Shown one piece after another: positions 55,201-64,000 of a DNA stretch of 64,000 nucleotides. The stretch is taken from contig CAVRGG010000004.1 in assembly GCA_963720695.1 (NCBI GenBank), positions 372,001 to 436,000 on the forward strand. The letters run 5' to 3'. The notes under the pieces are model-generated. The model ran no database searches. It had not been told where the DNA came from and saw only the letters and a list, made by a program, of their open reading frames with translations. This DNA is from UBA668 sp963720695. Its GTDB lineage: Bacteria; Actinomycetota; Acidimicrobiia; Acidimicrobiales; Ilumatobacteraceae. Every line of letters starts with the position of its first letter. Within the stretch, counting starts at the first letter, position 1. Made by a program: the position numbers and the translations under genes.

Positions 55201-55995
55201 GGCGACGACATCGGCACCCTCGTCGCGCAGGAGTGCGTCGACCCCGCCGACATGCACGAACGCGACGGTGGTGTGTCGATGCTCCGCTCCGTGGTCACCG
55301 GCGAGCAGGCGCCGCCCCACCGCTCGAGGGACGAACTCGCCGAGAAGATCGGCATCGAGCAGCGCGCGCGGCCCGATCGCCGTCGCCGCGGGCGACCCGA
55401 TGTCGCCGATCCTGCGCAGGAGCACTCCGTCGGCCTTCGGCGCACCGAGCCATCGCGGGTCCAGGAGCGCGGCGGTCGCCGGACTGATGAGAATTTCGCC
55501 GGCATCCGCGGCCGATTCCATTGAAGTGACGGTGGTCGCGTGTGTTCCGAGTACGAACAATTCACGCTGTGTTCTTCCCGCCAGGACAAACAAGAACGGA
55601 CCGCTGTGCACACCCATCGAGATCCGCAGCACGACCCGACCGCGATCGGTGACGACCGCCCCGCGCGCCTTGAGCGCGGCCCGCATCCCGAACGCCGCGC
55701 GGCAGGCCCGCGCTGCGTGATCGTCGCCGTGGAAGAAGAGGAACAGCGCGTCGCCACCGAACTTGACCAGGTCACCTCCCTCGTCGCGAGCCACGCCGAG
55801 CAGCGACTCGAACGTGCCGTTCAGGAGATGGGTGAGCTCCTCGGCGCCGGCCTTGCCGAGCTCGGCGAGTTGCTCGGACAACTTCGTGAAGCCGGAGATG
55901 TCGGCGAAGACGAACGTGCCATCCGTCTGCCATTGGTCAGCGGTACGCACCCGGAGTAGTTGGTCCGGCACGAACGGTGCGATCAGCGACGACAT
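52204..55995 (-). CDS. Soluble-adenylyl-cyclase-like protein: two cyclase domains, NTPase, TPR
   Basis: 1263 residues. Cyclase domain 1 (about 25-200) starts FVFADISGFTKLSEQLAELG (metal Asp32) and has GGDLVKFGGDALFLFF (metal Asp82), but its transition-state segment is GTHATTVTSMESAA, without the Asn and Arg. Domain 2 (about 235-400) lacks both metal Asp (FVHVGG, GGVKLILTAG) yet keeps YTVMGDAVNLSARLM with Asn and Arg. Together they form one complete site, as in mammalian cyclases. A P-loop (LGEAGLGKSRLV, near 455-465) and AAA-type NTPase follow, then TPR-like helices to the end. This is the C1-C2-NTPase-TPR order of human soluble adenylyl cyclase. No membrane segment. cAMP production is inferred. 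Confidence 0.9.
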   Translation of the reverse strand: MSSLIAPFVPDQLLRVRTADQWQTDGTFVFADISGFTKLSEQLAELGKAGAEELTHLLNGTFESLLGVARDEGGDLVKFGGDALFLFFHGDDHAARACRAAFGMRAALKARGAVVTDRGRVVLRISMGVHSGPFLFVLAGRTQRELFVLGTHATTVTSMESAADAGEILISPATAALLDPRWLGAPKADGVLLRRIGDIGSPAATAIGPRALLDADLLGEFVPRAVGRRLLAGDHGAEHRHTTVAFVHVGGVDALLRDEGADVVADVLDRLLAVTTEAADRHEVCLLATDVAGGGVKLILTAGVPEAVEDGEGRMLAVGRALIDAQIGLPVRVGVNTGHVFAGEVGAPWRRVYTVMGDAVNLSARLMAKASADQMVASQVTLEHSSTPFEATALEPFLVKGKRHPQHASVIGRRIEGRERQVMGDVGFVGRAAEMEMLQSALARAVEGDGSCVQVLGEAGLGKSRLVRELIATAAPTRVVRLTCEPFAADRPYFVARVLLRTALGIPLDTDPEPAGATLIEWLSERAPEWLAFAPLLAIALDAEVPPTREVDELGPDYRAGILRQAAAVVLHRAFDHPLLLVVEDAMWMDEASSALVARALQGVAALPWLSCLTTRDRMQGLDARLGFDAVVLELAPLADSFAQDLAAVLTDDAEIPHSELIELIARARGNPLYLLELAHARRELGSLDAIPPTLEDLVAARIDRLAPNDRTLLRHAAVLGDRFSPALFDLTLGHAFPSPVPWKRLADFVIVDQGELRFSHDLVRRVAYASLPFRRRRDLHLRIGRALVPRGEPDDARLGLLALHFDGSGDHDLAWQYNQLAGTRARDNYATVEATAFLDRAIDNARAGARVAPAELAETYEALADVAMLAGRYDLAKEGLRGARKMLGDDSLALARLCRKEGKLREQLGRHAAAMPWYRRGLAALDAADDHTASIFDAERSRLEMACASTLIWQQRYRRCVSWCQRALPHALAAGDRATEAHSYYLLDWALSELGDDAALHYRALAQPIYEELGDFAGLASVLNNRGVDALVAGKWDESGAFFEQSRDARRRAGDVVGMAQCGHNLAEVRAEQGRYAEAETYLREARRIWRASGYAMGVAAATNTLGRTLARSGRADEGVSLLRDAQERFVALSHGPFLAETEARLAEALVFAGRYAEASAVLDELGERAAEGGPPVEALALRMAGTLAARHGALDEARALLDRARVVADKGGVEWESALAALELARLDDLIDDERDQLVQPAVKVLERMGVDAEAVMPPRR

Positions 55996-56003
55996 TGAGG
56001 TGA

Positions 56004-56009
56004 ATTATG
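56004..56009 (-). promoter_or_regulatory. Leaderless-type -10 box of the cyclase gene
   Basis: CATAAT on the minus strand, eight bases before the ATG at 55995, in the 140-base divergent gap to the giant secreted gene. Confidence 0.4.
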
Positions 56010-56030
56010 CCGGATATGTCGGCCAGCCGA

Positions 56031-56060
56031 TTGACGGAAGTTTGCCGTTCCGGCGATGCT
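56031..56060 (+). promoter_or_regulatory. Possible promoter of the giant secreted gene
   Basis: TTGACG (56031-56036), 18 bases, GATGCT (56055-56060). It would give a leader of about 70 bases; AAAGG is present before the ATG at 56136. Moderate match only. Confidence 0.35.
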
Positions 56061-56135
56061 GACAACTCAACGGGCACGGCGGCTGGAGACGGAACGGTCG
56101 GCGCGTTGTCAGCGAGATCCGAAAGGTCCCCCAAC

Positions 56136-59100
56136 ATGAGCCGCAGCCTGAAGATGTTCGGCGTCGCCATCCTCGTCGCCGCCACCTCGACCACGAGCGT
56201 GGTCACGACATCTGCCAGCGGATCGGGCGGCTCCGGCGGGCCGTCGGTGACGCCCACCATCGTCAACTCGGCCATCAGCTGCACGCAGCTCACCCCGGCG
56301 CTGCCCTTCGAGCTCTCCGTCACCAGGCTCCGCGCCAAGACCTACGCGTTGCCGGGCGCCGGCGGCGGCACGGTCAGCATCGCACCCAACGACGACGAGA
56401 AGGTCAGCTGGTCCTCGACCTATCCGCTCGACGCCGTCATCGTCTACGGCGGCGGCAAGTCCAACGTGTACCGCTACAACAACGCGCTCGTCGGACCGTT
56501 ACCTCTCGGCGCCGAACCCGAAGAAGCTCAGCGATCTTCCCGATATCGATGCCATCTGGTTCTGCCACGACGGGCTGAACGGCGTCAGCCTCACCGCCGG
56601 AGCCACCACCGTGAAGGCAGCCCGCGGCGTGTCGCTCGCCGACATCCCGGTGACCGCGCTCGATGCCGGTGGCCCCGAGGTGCTCCAGCAGTTGGCGGGG
56701 AGCCCGCTGCTCAAGTCGAGCCCCGCGCTCAAGTCGTCGCCGCTGCTCAAGTCCAGCCCCGCACTCAAGTCGAGCCCGGCGCTCAAGTCCTCACCTCCAC
56801 TCCGTTCCTCGCCGCTGCTGAAGTCGAGCCCCGCACTGCGCTCCTCGCCGCTCCTGCGGTCCTCACCCCTGCTGCGTTCCTCGCCCCTGCTCAAGTCCAG
56901 TCCGGCACTGAAGTCGTCGGCGCTCGACACGCCCTTGTCGGCCCTCGTGCTCGACGTCCTCGATGCGTCCGGCAACGCAGTGACGTGGGAGCAGGTGCTC
57001 GCCGGTACGCCCTACGACAACTGGCCGATCAACACCGTGACCTTCACGCAGGTCGTGGACCTGATCCAGGGTGCGACCGACACGACCGGTGACGGCATCA
57101 TCGACTACCCGGGCGGCATCGGCCTCATCGCCGACGCGTCCATCTTCGACATCGACTCCTCGGGGGTGATGATCGGGCGGCTGAGCGTGCTCTCGCTCCT
57201 GCTCGCCGGCACCACGCTCGACGACCTCTCCTTCGCGGCGGGCCACTCGATCGACTGGTGCGGGCTCTCCAAGCCGTTCACCGGCAACGTGTGCCTCGTC
57301 GCCCCGCAGGGTTCCAGCACCGTCTATCCCGACGCGACGCTGCTCGAACTGTCGCTCTACGGCGTGCCGTCCAGCATCGTGCCGGTGAGCGACATCCAGA
57401 TGAGCCTCCTCGCGCAGCGACTCGCCGCCCAGCCGGAGCCGAAGTCGCCGCTCGCCGGACTCGTCACGGCGAGCAACCCGCTCTGCGTCAGCGGCACGCT
57501 CGGCCAGTGCCTCGCCGCGGTCATCACGCCTGCCGACTTCCCGTGGGAAGATCTCCCGCTCGGTCAGCTGGATCTCCCGCAGTACGCCCTCGGTGAGCGC
57601 CTTCCGATCACCGCCAAGTTCAGCGTCGGCTCCCTCGCCGGCACCGTGGCGGTGAAGCTGCCGACGGGGTTCGTGTTCGACACGATCCAGGGCGCGACCG
57701 CCTGCTCCAGCGGCACCTGCACCGCCGTGCTCCCCTCTTCGATCGGCACTGCCGACCCGCAGGTGGTGACGTTCGACTCCACCTCGTTGCCCACGGGTCT
57801 GGTCGAGCTGAGCATGTTCGCCGCACCCAAGGGCATGATGACCGGCGACCCCGGCCAGCCCAACCGCGCCGCGGGCAAGACCTCGGTCACCCTCACGTTC
57901 GGCACGACCGTCTTCACCGCGTCGACCCCGGGGGTCACCGTGGTCGATCCGTGGCCGGCCAACACCGTGCCCACGGTGAACCCCGACACGTTCTACTTCG
58001 GCACGGTCGCGCAGGACGCCATCAACTCCTACGCGGTCGAACTGCCGAGCACCCAGGTCGGGTCGTGGCTGTCGGTGCGACTCAGCGCACTCACTCCCGG
58101 CCTCGACGGTGACCTGACCCTCTACGCCCCCAGCGCCGCTCCGGCGTTGAAGTCGTCGCCGCTGCTCAAGTCCTCGGCGGTCCTCGGGTCGAGCGCGCAA
58201 CCCGTCACCGACACCGGCGCCAATGGTGGTGGAGCCCTCGCCCCCGAGACGCTGCAGGACGTGCCCACCGCGCCGACCGATCCGAACTTCCCGCTGTTGA
58301 AGGGTGTCTCGGCGAACCGCGGCACCACCGACGAGATCCAGTCGATCGTCCAGGCCTCCAGCACGTCGAGCACCTCGTACCGCATCCAGGTGAGCGCCTA
58401 CGGCACGTCCTCGGGCTCGTACGCGCTGCGCGTCCTGGCCACGCCGTCCGGCATCGCCGCCTGCCCGGCGAAGACCTTCGCCGGCACCGTCGCGACACCG
58501 GTGCACGTCACCGGCGTCACCACACCGCACGGTCTGATCGTCTACAACACCACCACGACGACCGCGGCATTGCTCGGCACCAACGCCGACTCCGCCACGA
58601 CCCACACCCTGTACGGGTTGGCGAAGGCCAACGGTTCGTGGCTGCTGCCGGTCACCCCTGCGGCGGCCGACTCGTGGACCACCCCGCAGACCGGCTCGCA
58701 GTTCGACTGCGCACCGGTGGCCGCCAATGCCACCGTGCAGGCGATCGCCGACGCGGTCAAGGCGCAGAAGACCGGCCCGCTCGGTGCCCTCGACTCCCTC
58801 GTGATCGTCGGCGGCGACGACAAGCTGCCGTTCTACCGTGTCCCCGACACCACGTCGCTCTCCAACGAGATCGAGCACAGTGACGCGGTCGGCACCGACA
58901 ACCCGATCTCGGCATCGCAGCGCGGTCGGTTCTTCCTCTCCGACGACCCGTACGTGACCCTCGACCCGATCGCCTGGCTCGACCGCAGCTTCTACGTGCC
59001 CGACCTCGCGGTCGGTCGCCTCGTGGAGAGCGACAGCGAGATCGCCGGCCAGATCGCCGAATACCAGGCCGCCAGCGGCCAGCTCACCGCCTCCACGGCG

Positions 59101-62100
59101 CTCGTCACCGGCTACGACTTCCTCGCCGACGGGTCCGCCCAGGTGGTCGACACGTTGGCAGGCACCGGAGTGAACGTCGACCCGCTGATCGATCAGCCGA
59201 AGGTGAGCGGTTCGGCTGCATGGACCGCGCTGCAGGTGCAGACGGCCCTCGAACGCGATCCCGACATCGCCGTCCTCAACGCCCACTTCTCCCAGTACCA
59301 ACTCCTGTCGTCGAAGGGCGATGCCACGCAGACGAACGACATCCTCGACCTGGTCCCCGGCGGCGTCTCGCCCGACCTGCCGAGCGGCATCCTCAGCGGA
59401 TCCATCCTGTTCAGTGCGGGCTGCCACGCGGGCATGAGCGTCCCCGACGCCTACGCCACCGACAACGGCACCTACCCGCTGCTCAGCGGCTCGTCGGCCG
59501 GCATCCCCAACGACTGGGCACAGGCCCTGTCGAACCGCGGCGCCAACGTCTGGATCGCCAACACCGGCTTCGGTTACGGATCCGTGGGCGACGTGGCACT
59601 GTCGGAGCGGCTCATGTCGCTGTACGCCAAGTACCTCGTCGACCCGGCGACGTCGAGTGCCGGCCAGGCACTCGTGCTGGCCAAGCAGGAGTACTTCGCG
59701 ACCCAGGGCGTCTACGGCTCCTACGACGAGAAGGCGCTCCAGCAGGTCGTGTTCTACGGCATCCCGACCTTCGGGGTCGACCTCGGTGCTCCCGCCGCCG
59801 GCCTCCAGCAGGCCGCGCTCGCCGCCCCGGTCACCGGACCCGGGCTGACCCCCGTCGACGGCACGGGCGGGCTGCCCGCCGCTGCGCCGATCGGCACCTG
59901 GGCCTTCGATCCCACAGCCCGCGTCGACGCCTCGGGCAACACCGCCTACACCGTCGACGGCGAGACCCTCGTCGTCAGCGGTTACCCGATCGCGCCACGC
60001 ACGAGCGTCGACGTCACGTCGACCGTCCCGGGCCGCACCGCCCGCGGCGCGGCGATCGAGTCGATGCAGACCACGCTCGTGCCGAACGTGACCCCGCAGA
60101 TCGCCCGGGCGACCAGCGACCTGGCGAGCAACGAGCCACCGCAGCGTCCGGCCACCGTCGTCTTCCCGACCGCGTTCCAGACCATCGGCGGCAACGCGCA
60201 GCATCAGCGACTGGTCGTCTTCCCCGGCCAGTTCTCCGACGTGGATCCCACGCCCGGCGCGGATGCCGGCACCGAACTGCTGCTCGACAGCGCAGCCTTC
60301 ACCGTCTACTACGCCACCACGGGTCCCAACGGAACCGCCGGTGACGTCACCCGCCCGTTCATCGCCGAGACCACCGCCGCCGCCGGCGACGTGAACGGTC
60401 AGCCCGGAGTCGTGCTGTTCCGAGTGAAGGCCGACGACCCCGCCGGTGTCGCCGACACCCGCACGCCCACCGGTGTGCGGCGCGTGCTCGTCCAGTACGA
60501 CGACACCGCAGGCGTCAACAACGCCCACCAGTGGAAGGCCGTCGAGCTCCACCAGGACTCCGCCGGCGTCTGGGTCGGCGCGTTGGCCACCACCAAGACC
60601 GACGGCCGCTACTTCGTGCAGGCCTTCGACGGCGCCGGCAACCAGTCCATCAGCCAGTTCAAGGGCAACTTCTACCAGGCGGAGGGCACCTCGCCGCAAG
60701 CGGTCGCCGTGGTCACCACCGGCGTCCTCAGCGGCACCGGCTGGTACACCACCGACGTCGGCGTGGGCCTCTACATCGACGGCGCACCGGCCTCGGCGGC
60801 GGACAACTACACCTACGCCTTCGACGGTGTCGCCCAGGGCATCTACTCGGCGCCCTTCGACGTGCCCGAGGGCGTCACCAGCGTCACGTTCGCACCGCCG
60901 GTGGGCAGTGACACACCCATCCCGCCGCCGCTGGTGGTCAACAAGGACACGGTCGCCCCCGAGGTCAGCCTCAGCCCGTCGATCTCCGTGATCGCCGCGG
61001 GCACGCCCGTGCCCACCCCGGACTGCACGGCCGTCGACCCGCAGCCCGGCTCGGACACGACCGGCTGCGACATCCTCGCCCCCACCACGGTCACCGTCGA
61101 CAACCACTCGTACTCACTCACCAACGCCTCGGCCACCGACACCAGCGGCAACACGTCGCCGGTCGTCTCGCAGACCGCGGTGATCGTGTCGGGCACCGAC
61201 AACGGCGATGGCACCTTCAGCGGCGACAACGGCGTCACCGTGATCGCCGGTGGAGCGCTCGCCCCGCAGGTCACCTTCGAGGTCGACGACGTGCCCGTAC
61301 CTGGCACGGTCGGCAACAACGGCCTCACCCGGTCGCTGTCGATCACGGCTCCGGGGAGTCACAAGGTCGTCGTGACACTGCCGTCGGACGGATCCGGTGA
61401 CCCGCCGTCGATCGTCTTCACCACGATCGTCAGCGACACCATTCCTCCGGACCTCGTCCTGCCGACGGTCGATCCCGTCGAGGCCACCGGCCCCGACGGC
61501 GCCACCGTGTCGTTCACCGCGACGGCCACCGACAACACGGACGGGCCGCTGCCCGTGACCTGTGACCCGGCGTCGGGTTCGGTGTTCCCGATCGGGACCA
61601 CCGTGGTGGTGTGCGATGCCGAGGACGCCGGGCACAACATCACATCCGGATCCTTCGAGGTCACCGTGCAGGACACGACGGCACCGAGCCTCAGCCGTGC
61701 CGGCCAACCTCGACGAAGGAGGCCACCGGCCCGTCCGGAGCCCCGGTCACCTTCACCGTCACCGCCGACGACATCGCCGACCCGACACCGACCGTCGACT
61801 GCGCCCCCGCGTCGGGCACCACGTTCCCGCTCGGCGACACCGTCGTGTCCTGCACGGCCACGGACGCCGCGGGCAACAGCACGGACTCGTCGTTCACCGT
61901 GACCGTGAAGGACACGACGGCACCCCTGTTCGGGGCGACGCCCAACATCGGACCGATCGAGGGCAACACCCTGGGCGGCGCGACCGTGTTCTACGCCGTG
62001 CCCACGGCCACGGATGCCGTCGACGGCGACCCGGTGGTGACGTGCAGCCCGGCCCCGGGCTCGAAGTTCCTGATCGCCACCACCACCGTCACCTGCCACG

Positions 62101-62837
62101 CCAGTGACGAGTCGGGCAACACCTCGACGCGCAGCTTCACCGTCAAGGTGGTCGACACCACCCCGCCGAAGCTGACCGTGCCCACGAGCGTCACCACGGG
62201 AGCGACCACCGCCACCGGGGCCACCGTGACGTACTCGACATCGGCCGTCGACATCGTCGACGGACCGGTCGTGCCGGTCTGTGCCCCCGCCAGCGGGACC
62301 GCCTTCGACTTCGGGGCCACCACCGTGACGTGCACCGCGAAGGATTCGAGGGGCAACACGGCCACGGCGTCGTTCGTCGTCACCGTACGCGTCGACTGGA
62401 GCTACGAGGGTTTCGACAAGCACATCGAAATGGGCAAGCGAGACAAGTACGGACTCAACACGGTCGTCAACAAGGTCTCGGCGAACCGCGTCGTGACATT
62501 CCGCTGGTCCGTGGAGGACGAGCGGACCGATCGTGAGCTCAAGGACCCGAGCCAGGTCGAGATGGTGTTCATGACCTACGCCGAGTTCCGAGTGATGTTC
62601 AACACGCTGCCCGGGCGGCAACCGTTGCCCAACAGCAACGTGTGTTCCGGTCGAACCACCACGAACACGGCCACCAACAACGGCAACTCCACCGACATCA
62701 AGATCACCGGCGGCGACTTCAACGTCGGCATCCGGGTGCCGAGCAAGCCCACCTCGGGATGGAACTGCTACGTCGGCTGGACGCGGGTGATCGGTGACCC
62801 CAGCCCGGGCATCGTCAGCCTGTTCACCTTGACCTGA
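56136..62837 (+). CDS. Giant secreted protein: hexapeptide array, gingipain/caspase-like region, HYR domains; three frameshifts
   Basis: From the ATG at 56136, MSRSLKMFGVAILVAATSTT begins a signal peptide. The frame is broken by three apparent single-base insertions, at 56500-56501 (TT), 61695-61696 (CC) and 61711-61713. Removing them gives 2232 continuous residues, for example VGPYLSAPNPKKLSDLPDID at the first site. Residues 189-260 are twelve SP[LA]L[KR]S units. Around 885-1150 is a peptidase C25/caspase-like segment: SLVIVGGDDKLPFYRVPDTT, His in LNAHFSQYQL (about 1048) and Cys in LFSAGCHAGMSVPDAYATD (about 1095). Four HYR domains (about 1760-2085, each ending like VTVKDTTAP) precede a distinct C-terminal domain (YEGFDKHIEMGKRDKYGLNT). 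No LPxTG. Protease activity is inferred from the His/Cys pair only. Confidence 0.83.
56701..56916 (+). repeat. Twelve tandem 18-bp units encoding SP[LA]L[KR]S
   Basis: The unit AGCCCGCTGCTCAAGTCG is repeated twelve times with synonymous and Leu/Ala/Pro or Lys/Arg changes, in frame, without interruption. Two degenerate units recur at about 58141-58180 (ALKSSPLLKSSAVLGSS). The variation is mostly at third positions plus conservative swaps, so the peptide pattern appears selected. Confidence 0.9.
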
Positions 62838-62846
62838 TCGACATCG

Positions 62847-62879
62847 CTGCAACGTGGTGGCACCGCCACCACGTTGCAG
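62847..62879 (+). terminator. Strong hairpin after the giant secreted gene
   Basis: CTGCAACGTGGTGGC (62847-62861) and GCCACCACGTTGCAG (62865-62879) form a perfect 15-bp stem with a 3-base loop, ten bases past the stop. There is no T-run, as is common for actinobacterial terminators. Confidence 0.75.
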
Positions 62880-62893
62880 TCACACACACGAAC

Positions 62894-62899
62894 TACGGT
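62894..62899 (+). promoter_or_regulatory. Leaderless-type -10 box of the aminotransferase gene
   Basis: TACGGT followed by exactly seven bases and the ATG at 62907, just after the terminator hairpin. Confidence 0.5.
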
Positions 62900-62906
62900 G
62901 CGACCG

Positions 62907-64000
62907 ATGTCGTTCCACTTCGCCAGCCGCACCAAGGGACTCCGCTCGTCGGCCATCCGCGACCTGCTGAAGGTCACCGAGATGGACGACATGCTCTCCC
63001 TCGCCGGCGGCCTTCCGACGCCCGACAGCTTCCCCCTCGCGGATCTGCGCCGCGAGGCCGATCGGCTGCTGGGCGAATACGGTCCCCGCGTGGTGCAGTA
63101 CTCGGCGACCGACGGTGTGCTCGACCTTCGCCGCTGGATCGCCGATCACTACTCGGTCGAACTGGGCCGGCCGGTCGCCGTCGACGGCGAGATCGTCGTC
63201 ACCCACGGTTCGCAGCAGGCGCTCGATCTCCTGGCCAAGGTGCTCATCGATCCGGGCGACGTCGTGGTCACCGAGTCACCGGCGTACCTCGGCGCCGTGC
63301 AGTCGTTGGAACTGTTCGAGCCGCGCTTCGAGGTGATCCCCGGCGACGAGCACGGCATGTGCGTGGAGTTGCTCGCCGAGCGACTCCGGGCGGGAGTGCG
63401 TCCCAAGCTCATCTACGTCGTGCCCAACTTCCACAACCCCTCCGGGGCCACCATGTCCATCGACCGTCGGCGCCTCCTCGGCGAACTCGCCGACGAGTAC
63501 GAACTGCTGATCGTCGAGGACGACCCGTACGGGGCGATCCGCTTCGCCGGTGAGGCGCTCCCACCCGTCGCCAGCTTCACGGATCGCGTGGTCTACCTCA
63601 GCACGTTCTCCAAGATCGTCGCCCCGGGCTTCCGGGTCGGCTGGATGATCGGTCCTCCCGAGGTGATGGCGTGGGTGGCCCGCGCCAAGCAGGCCGCCGA
63701 CCTGCACACCTCCACCTTCGCCCAGCAACTGCTCGCCAACCTGGTCGAGCAGCCCGGTTGGCTGGAGGAGCAGAAGGCGCGGATCGTGCCCATGTACCGG
63801 TCGAGGTGCACGGCGCTCGCGGACGCACTCGAGGACTCGTTGGGCGATCGCATCCGGTTCCACCGACCCGAGGGCGGGATGTTCCTGTGGACCGAGTTCG
63901 TCGACGTCCCCGACACGACCGAGTTGCTCCGCCACGCCGTCGAGCACGGCGTGGCCTTCGTGCCGGGCAACGCGTTCACGATCGACCAGCAACCCGACGC
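62907..64000 (+). CDS. PLP-dependent class I/II aminotransferase (2-aminoadipate/LysN-like), 3' end outside window
   Basis: 364 codons from the ATG at 62907 and still open at the window edge. Features of the MocR-like/LysN aminotransferase group: MLSLAGGLPTPDSFPLADLR, VVQYSATDGVLDLRRWIADH, VTHGSQQALDLLAKVLIDPG, YVVPNFHNPSGATMS, VEDDPYGAIRF and the PLP Lys in YLSTFSKIVAPGFRVGW. PEGGMFLWTEF near the end is also typical. No N-terminal GntR domain, so it is an enzyme rather than a regulator. Amino donor/acceptor cannot be read; 2-aminoadipate, aromatic or branched-chain substrates are all known in the group. Confidence 0.93.
   Translation, partial: MSFHFASRTKGLRSSAIRDLLKVTEMDDMLSLAGGLPTPDSFPLADLRREADRLLGEYGPRVVQYSATDGVLDLRRWIADHYSVELGRPVAVDGEIVVTHGSQQALDLLAKVLIDPGDVVVTESPAYLGAVQSLELFEPRFEVIPGDEHGMCVELLAERLRAGVRPKLIYVVPNFHNPSGATMSIDRRRLLGELADEYELLIVEDDPYGAIRFAGEALPPVASFTDRVVYLSTFSKIVAPGFRVGWMIGPPEVMAWVARAKQAADLHTSTFAQQLLANLVEQPGWLEEQKARIVPMYRSRCTALADALEDSLGDRIRFHRPEGGMFLWTEFVDVPDTTELLRHAVEHGVAFVPGNAFTIDQQPD

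Noticed and set aside
56701..56916. CRISPR array or integron-type repeat
   Set aside because: Units are 18 bases, contiguous and coding, with no spacers or cas genes.
56863..61107. 1414-codon open frame on the minus strand
   Set aside because: It is antisense to the giant secreted gene, Gly/Arg/Val-rich with no recognisable motif, and is explained by GC-rich third positions. The plus-strand frame has signal peptide, repeats and HYR domains.

Overview
The window is GC-rich DNA with strong G/C preference at third codon positions and frequent GTG starts. Several features point to a high-GC actinobacterium: TANNNT boxes 7-9 nt before start codons (leaderless transcription), a DosR-type box in front of a universal stress protein operon, an LPxTG surface protein, a trigger factor-ClpP-ClpX-FolC-Ndk-MreBCD-PBP2-RodA block on one strand, and an SCO6745-type protein. 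The class Acidimicrobiia (Ilumatobacter-like) is my best guess. It is inferred from gene order and protein style and was not tested by any search.

Layout. 1-14194 (all minus) is a housekeeping block: trigger factor, ClpP, ClpX, folylpolyglutamate synthase, Ndk, the rod-shape elongation genes mreB-mreC-mreD-mrdA-rodA, and a paired radical SAM/DUF2344 module. 14273-20508 (plus) holds a small unknown protein, a membrane cupredoxin, two ferritin-like proteins (one a Tat lipoprotein), a PLP enzyme, and a DosR-boxed multicopper oxidase-universal stress protein pair. 20553-22563 has tRNA-Pro and a membrane PAS/GGDEF protein. 22580-30572 (minus) is a complete sugar-uptake operon: LacI regulator, binding protein, two permeases, GH3 beta-glucosidase and ATPase. 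30757-35219 is a sugar-acid module: IclR regulator, FAH-family dehydratase, YjhG-type xylonate dehydratase and a convergent SMP-30 lactonase. It resembles part of an oxidative (Weimberg/Dahms) pentose route. 35223-41030 has assorted metabolic genes: an SCO6745-type protein, a Rieske oxygenase, an SPFH protein, phosphofructokinase, an alpha/beta hydrolase and a 2-oxoglutarate oxygenase. 41139-49502 is one 2787-residue DUF11-repeat LPATG surface protein. 49511-52223 has tRNA-Gly, a GNAT, a lipoprotein, a beta-lactamase-fold hydrolase and a cyclic-nucleotide-binding protein. 52204-55995 encodes a 1263-residue protein built like human soluble adenylyl cyclase. 56136-62837 is a giant secreted protein with an SP[LA]L[KR]S hexapeptide array, a gingipain/caspase-like region and four HYR domains. 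62907-64000 is the start of an aminotransferase.

How the genes fit together. The cyclase and the cNMP-binding protein lie end to end and overlap, so they may form one signalling unit. The LacI operon imports and hydrolyses a beta-glucoside. The IclR cluster would turn a pentonolactone or pentonate into a keto acid derivative. The copper/ferritin/Usp region looks like a redox or hypoxia-stress island.

Sequence quality. mrdA, mreC, mreB and the giant secreted gene each carry single-base frameshifts inside otherwise well conserved reading frames (six events in total). These look more like sequencing or assembly indels than decay, but the clustering in elongasome genes deserves checking. No gene-free stretch exceeds 300 bases; the longest is about 184 bases (30573-30756), between lacI and iclR.
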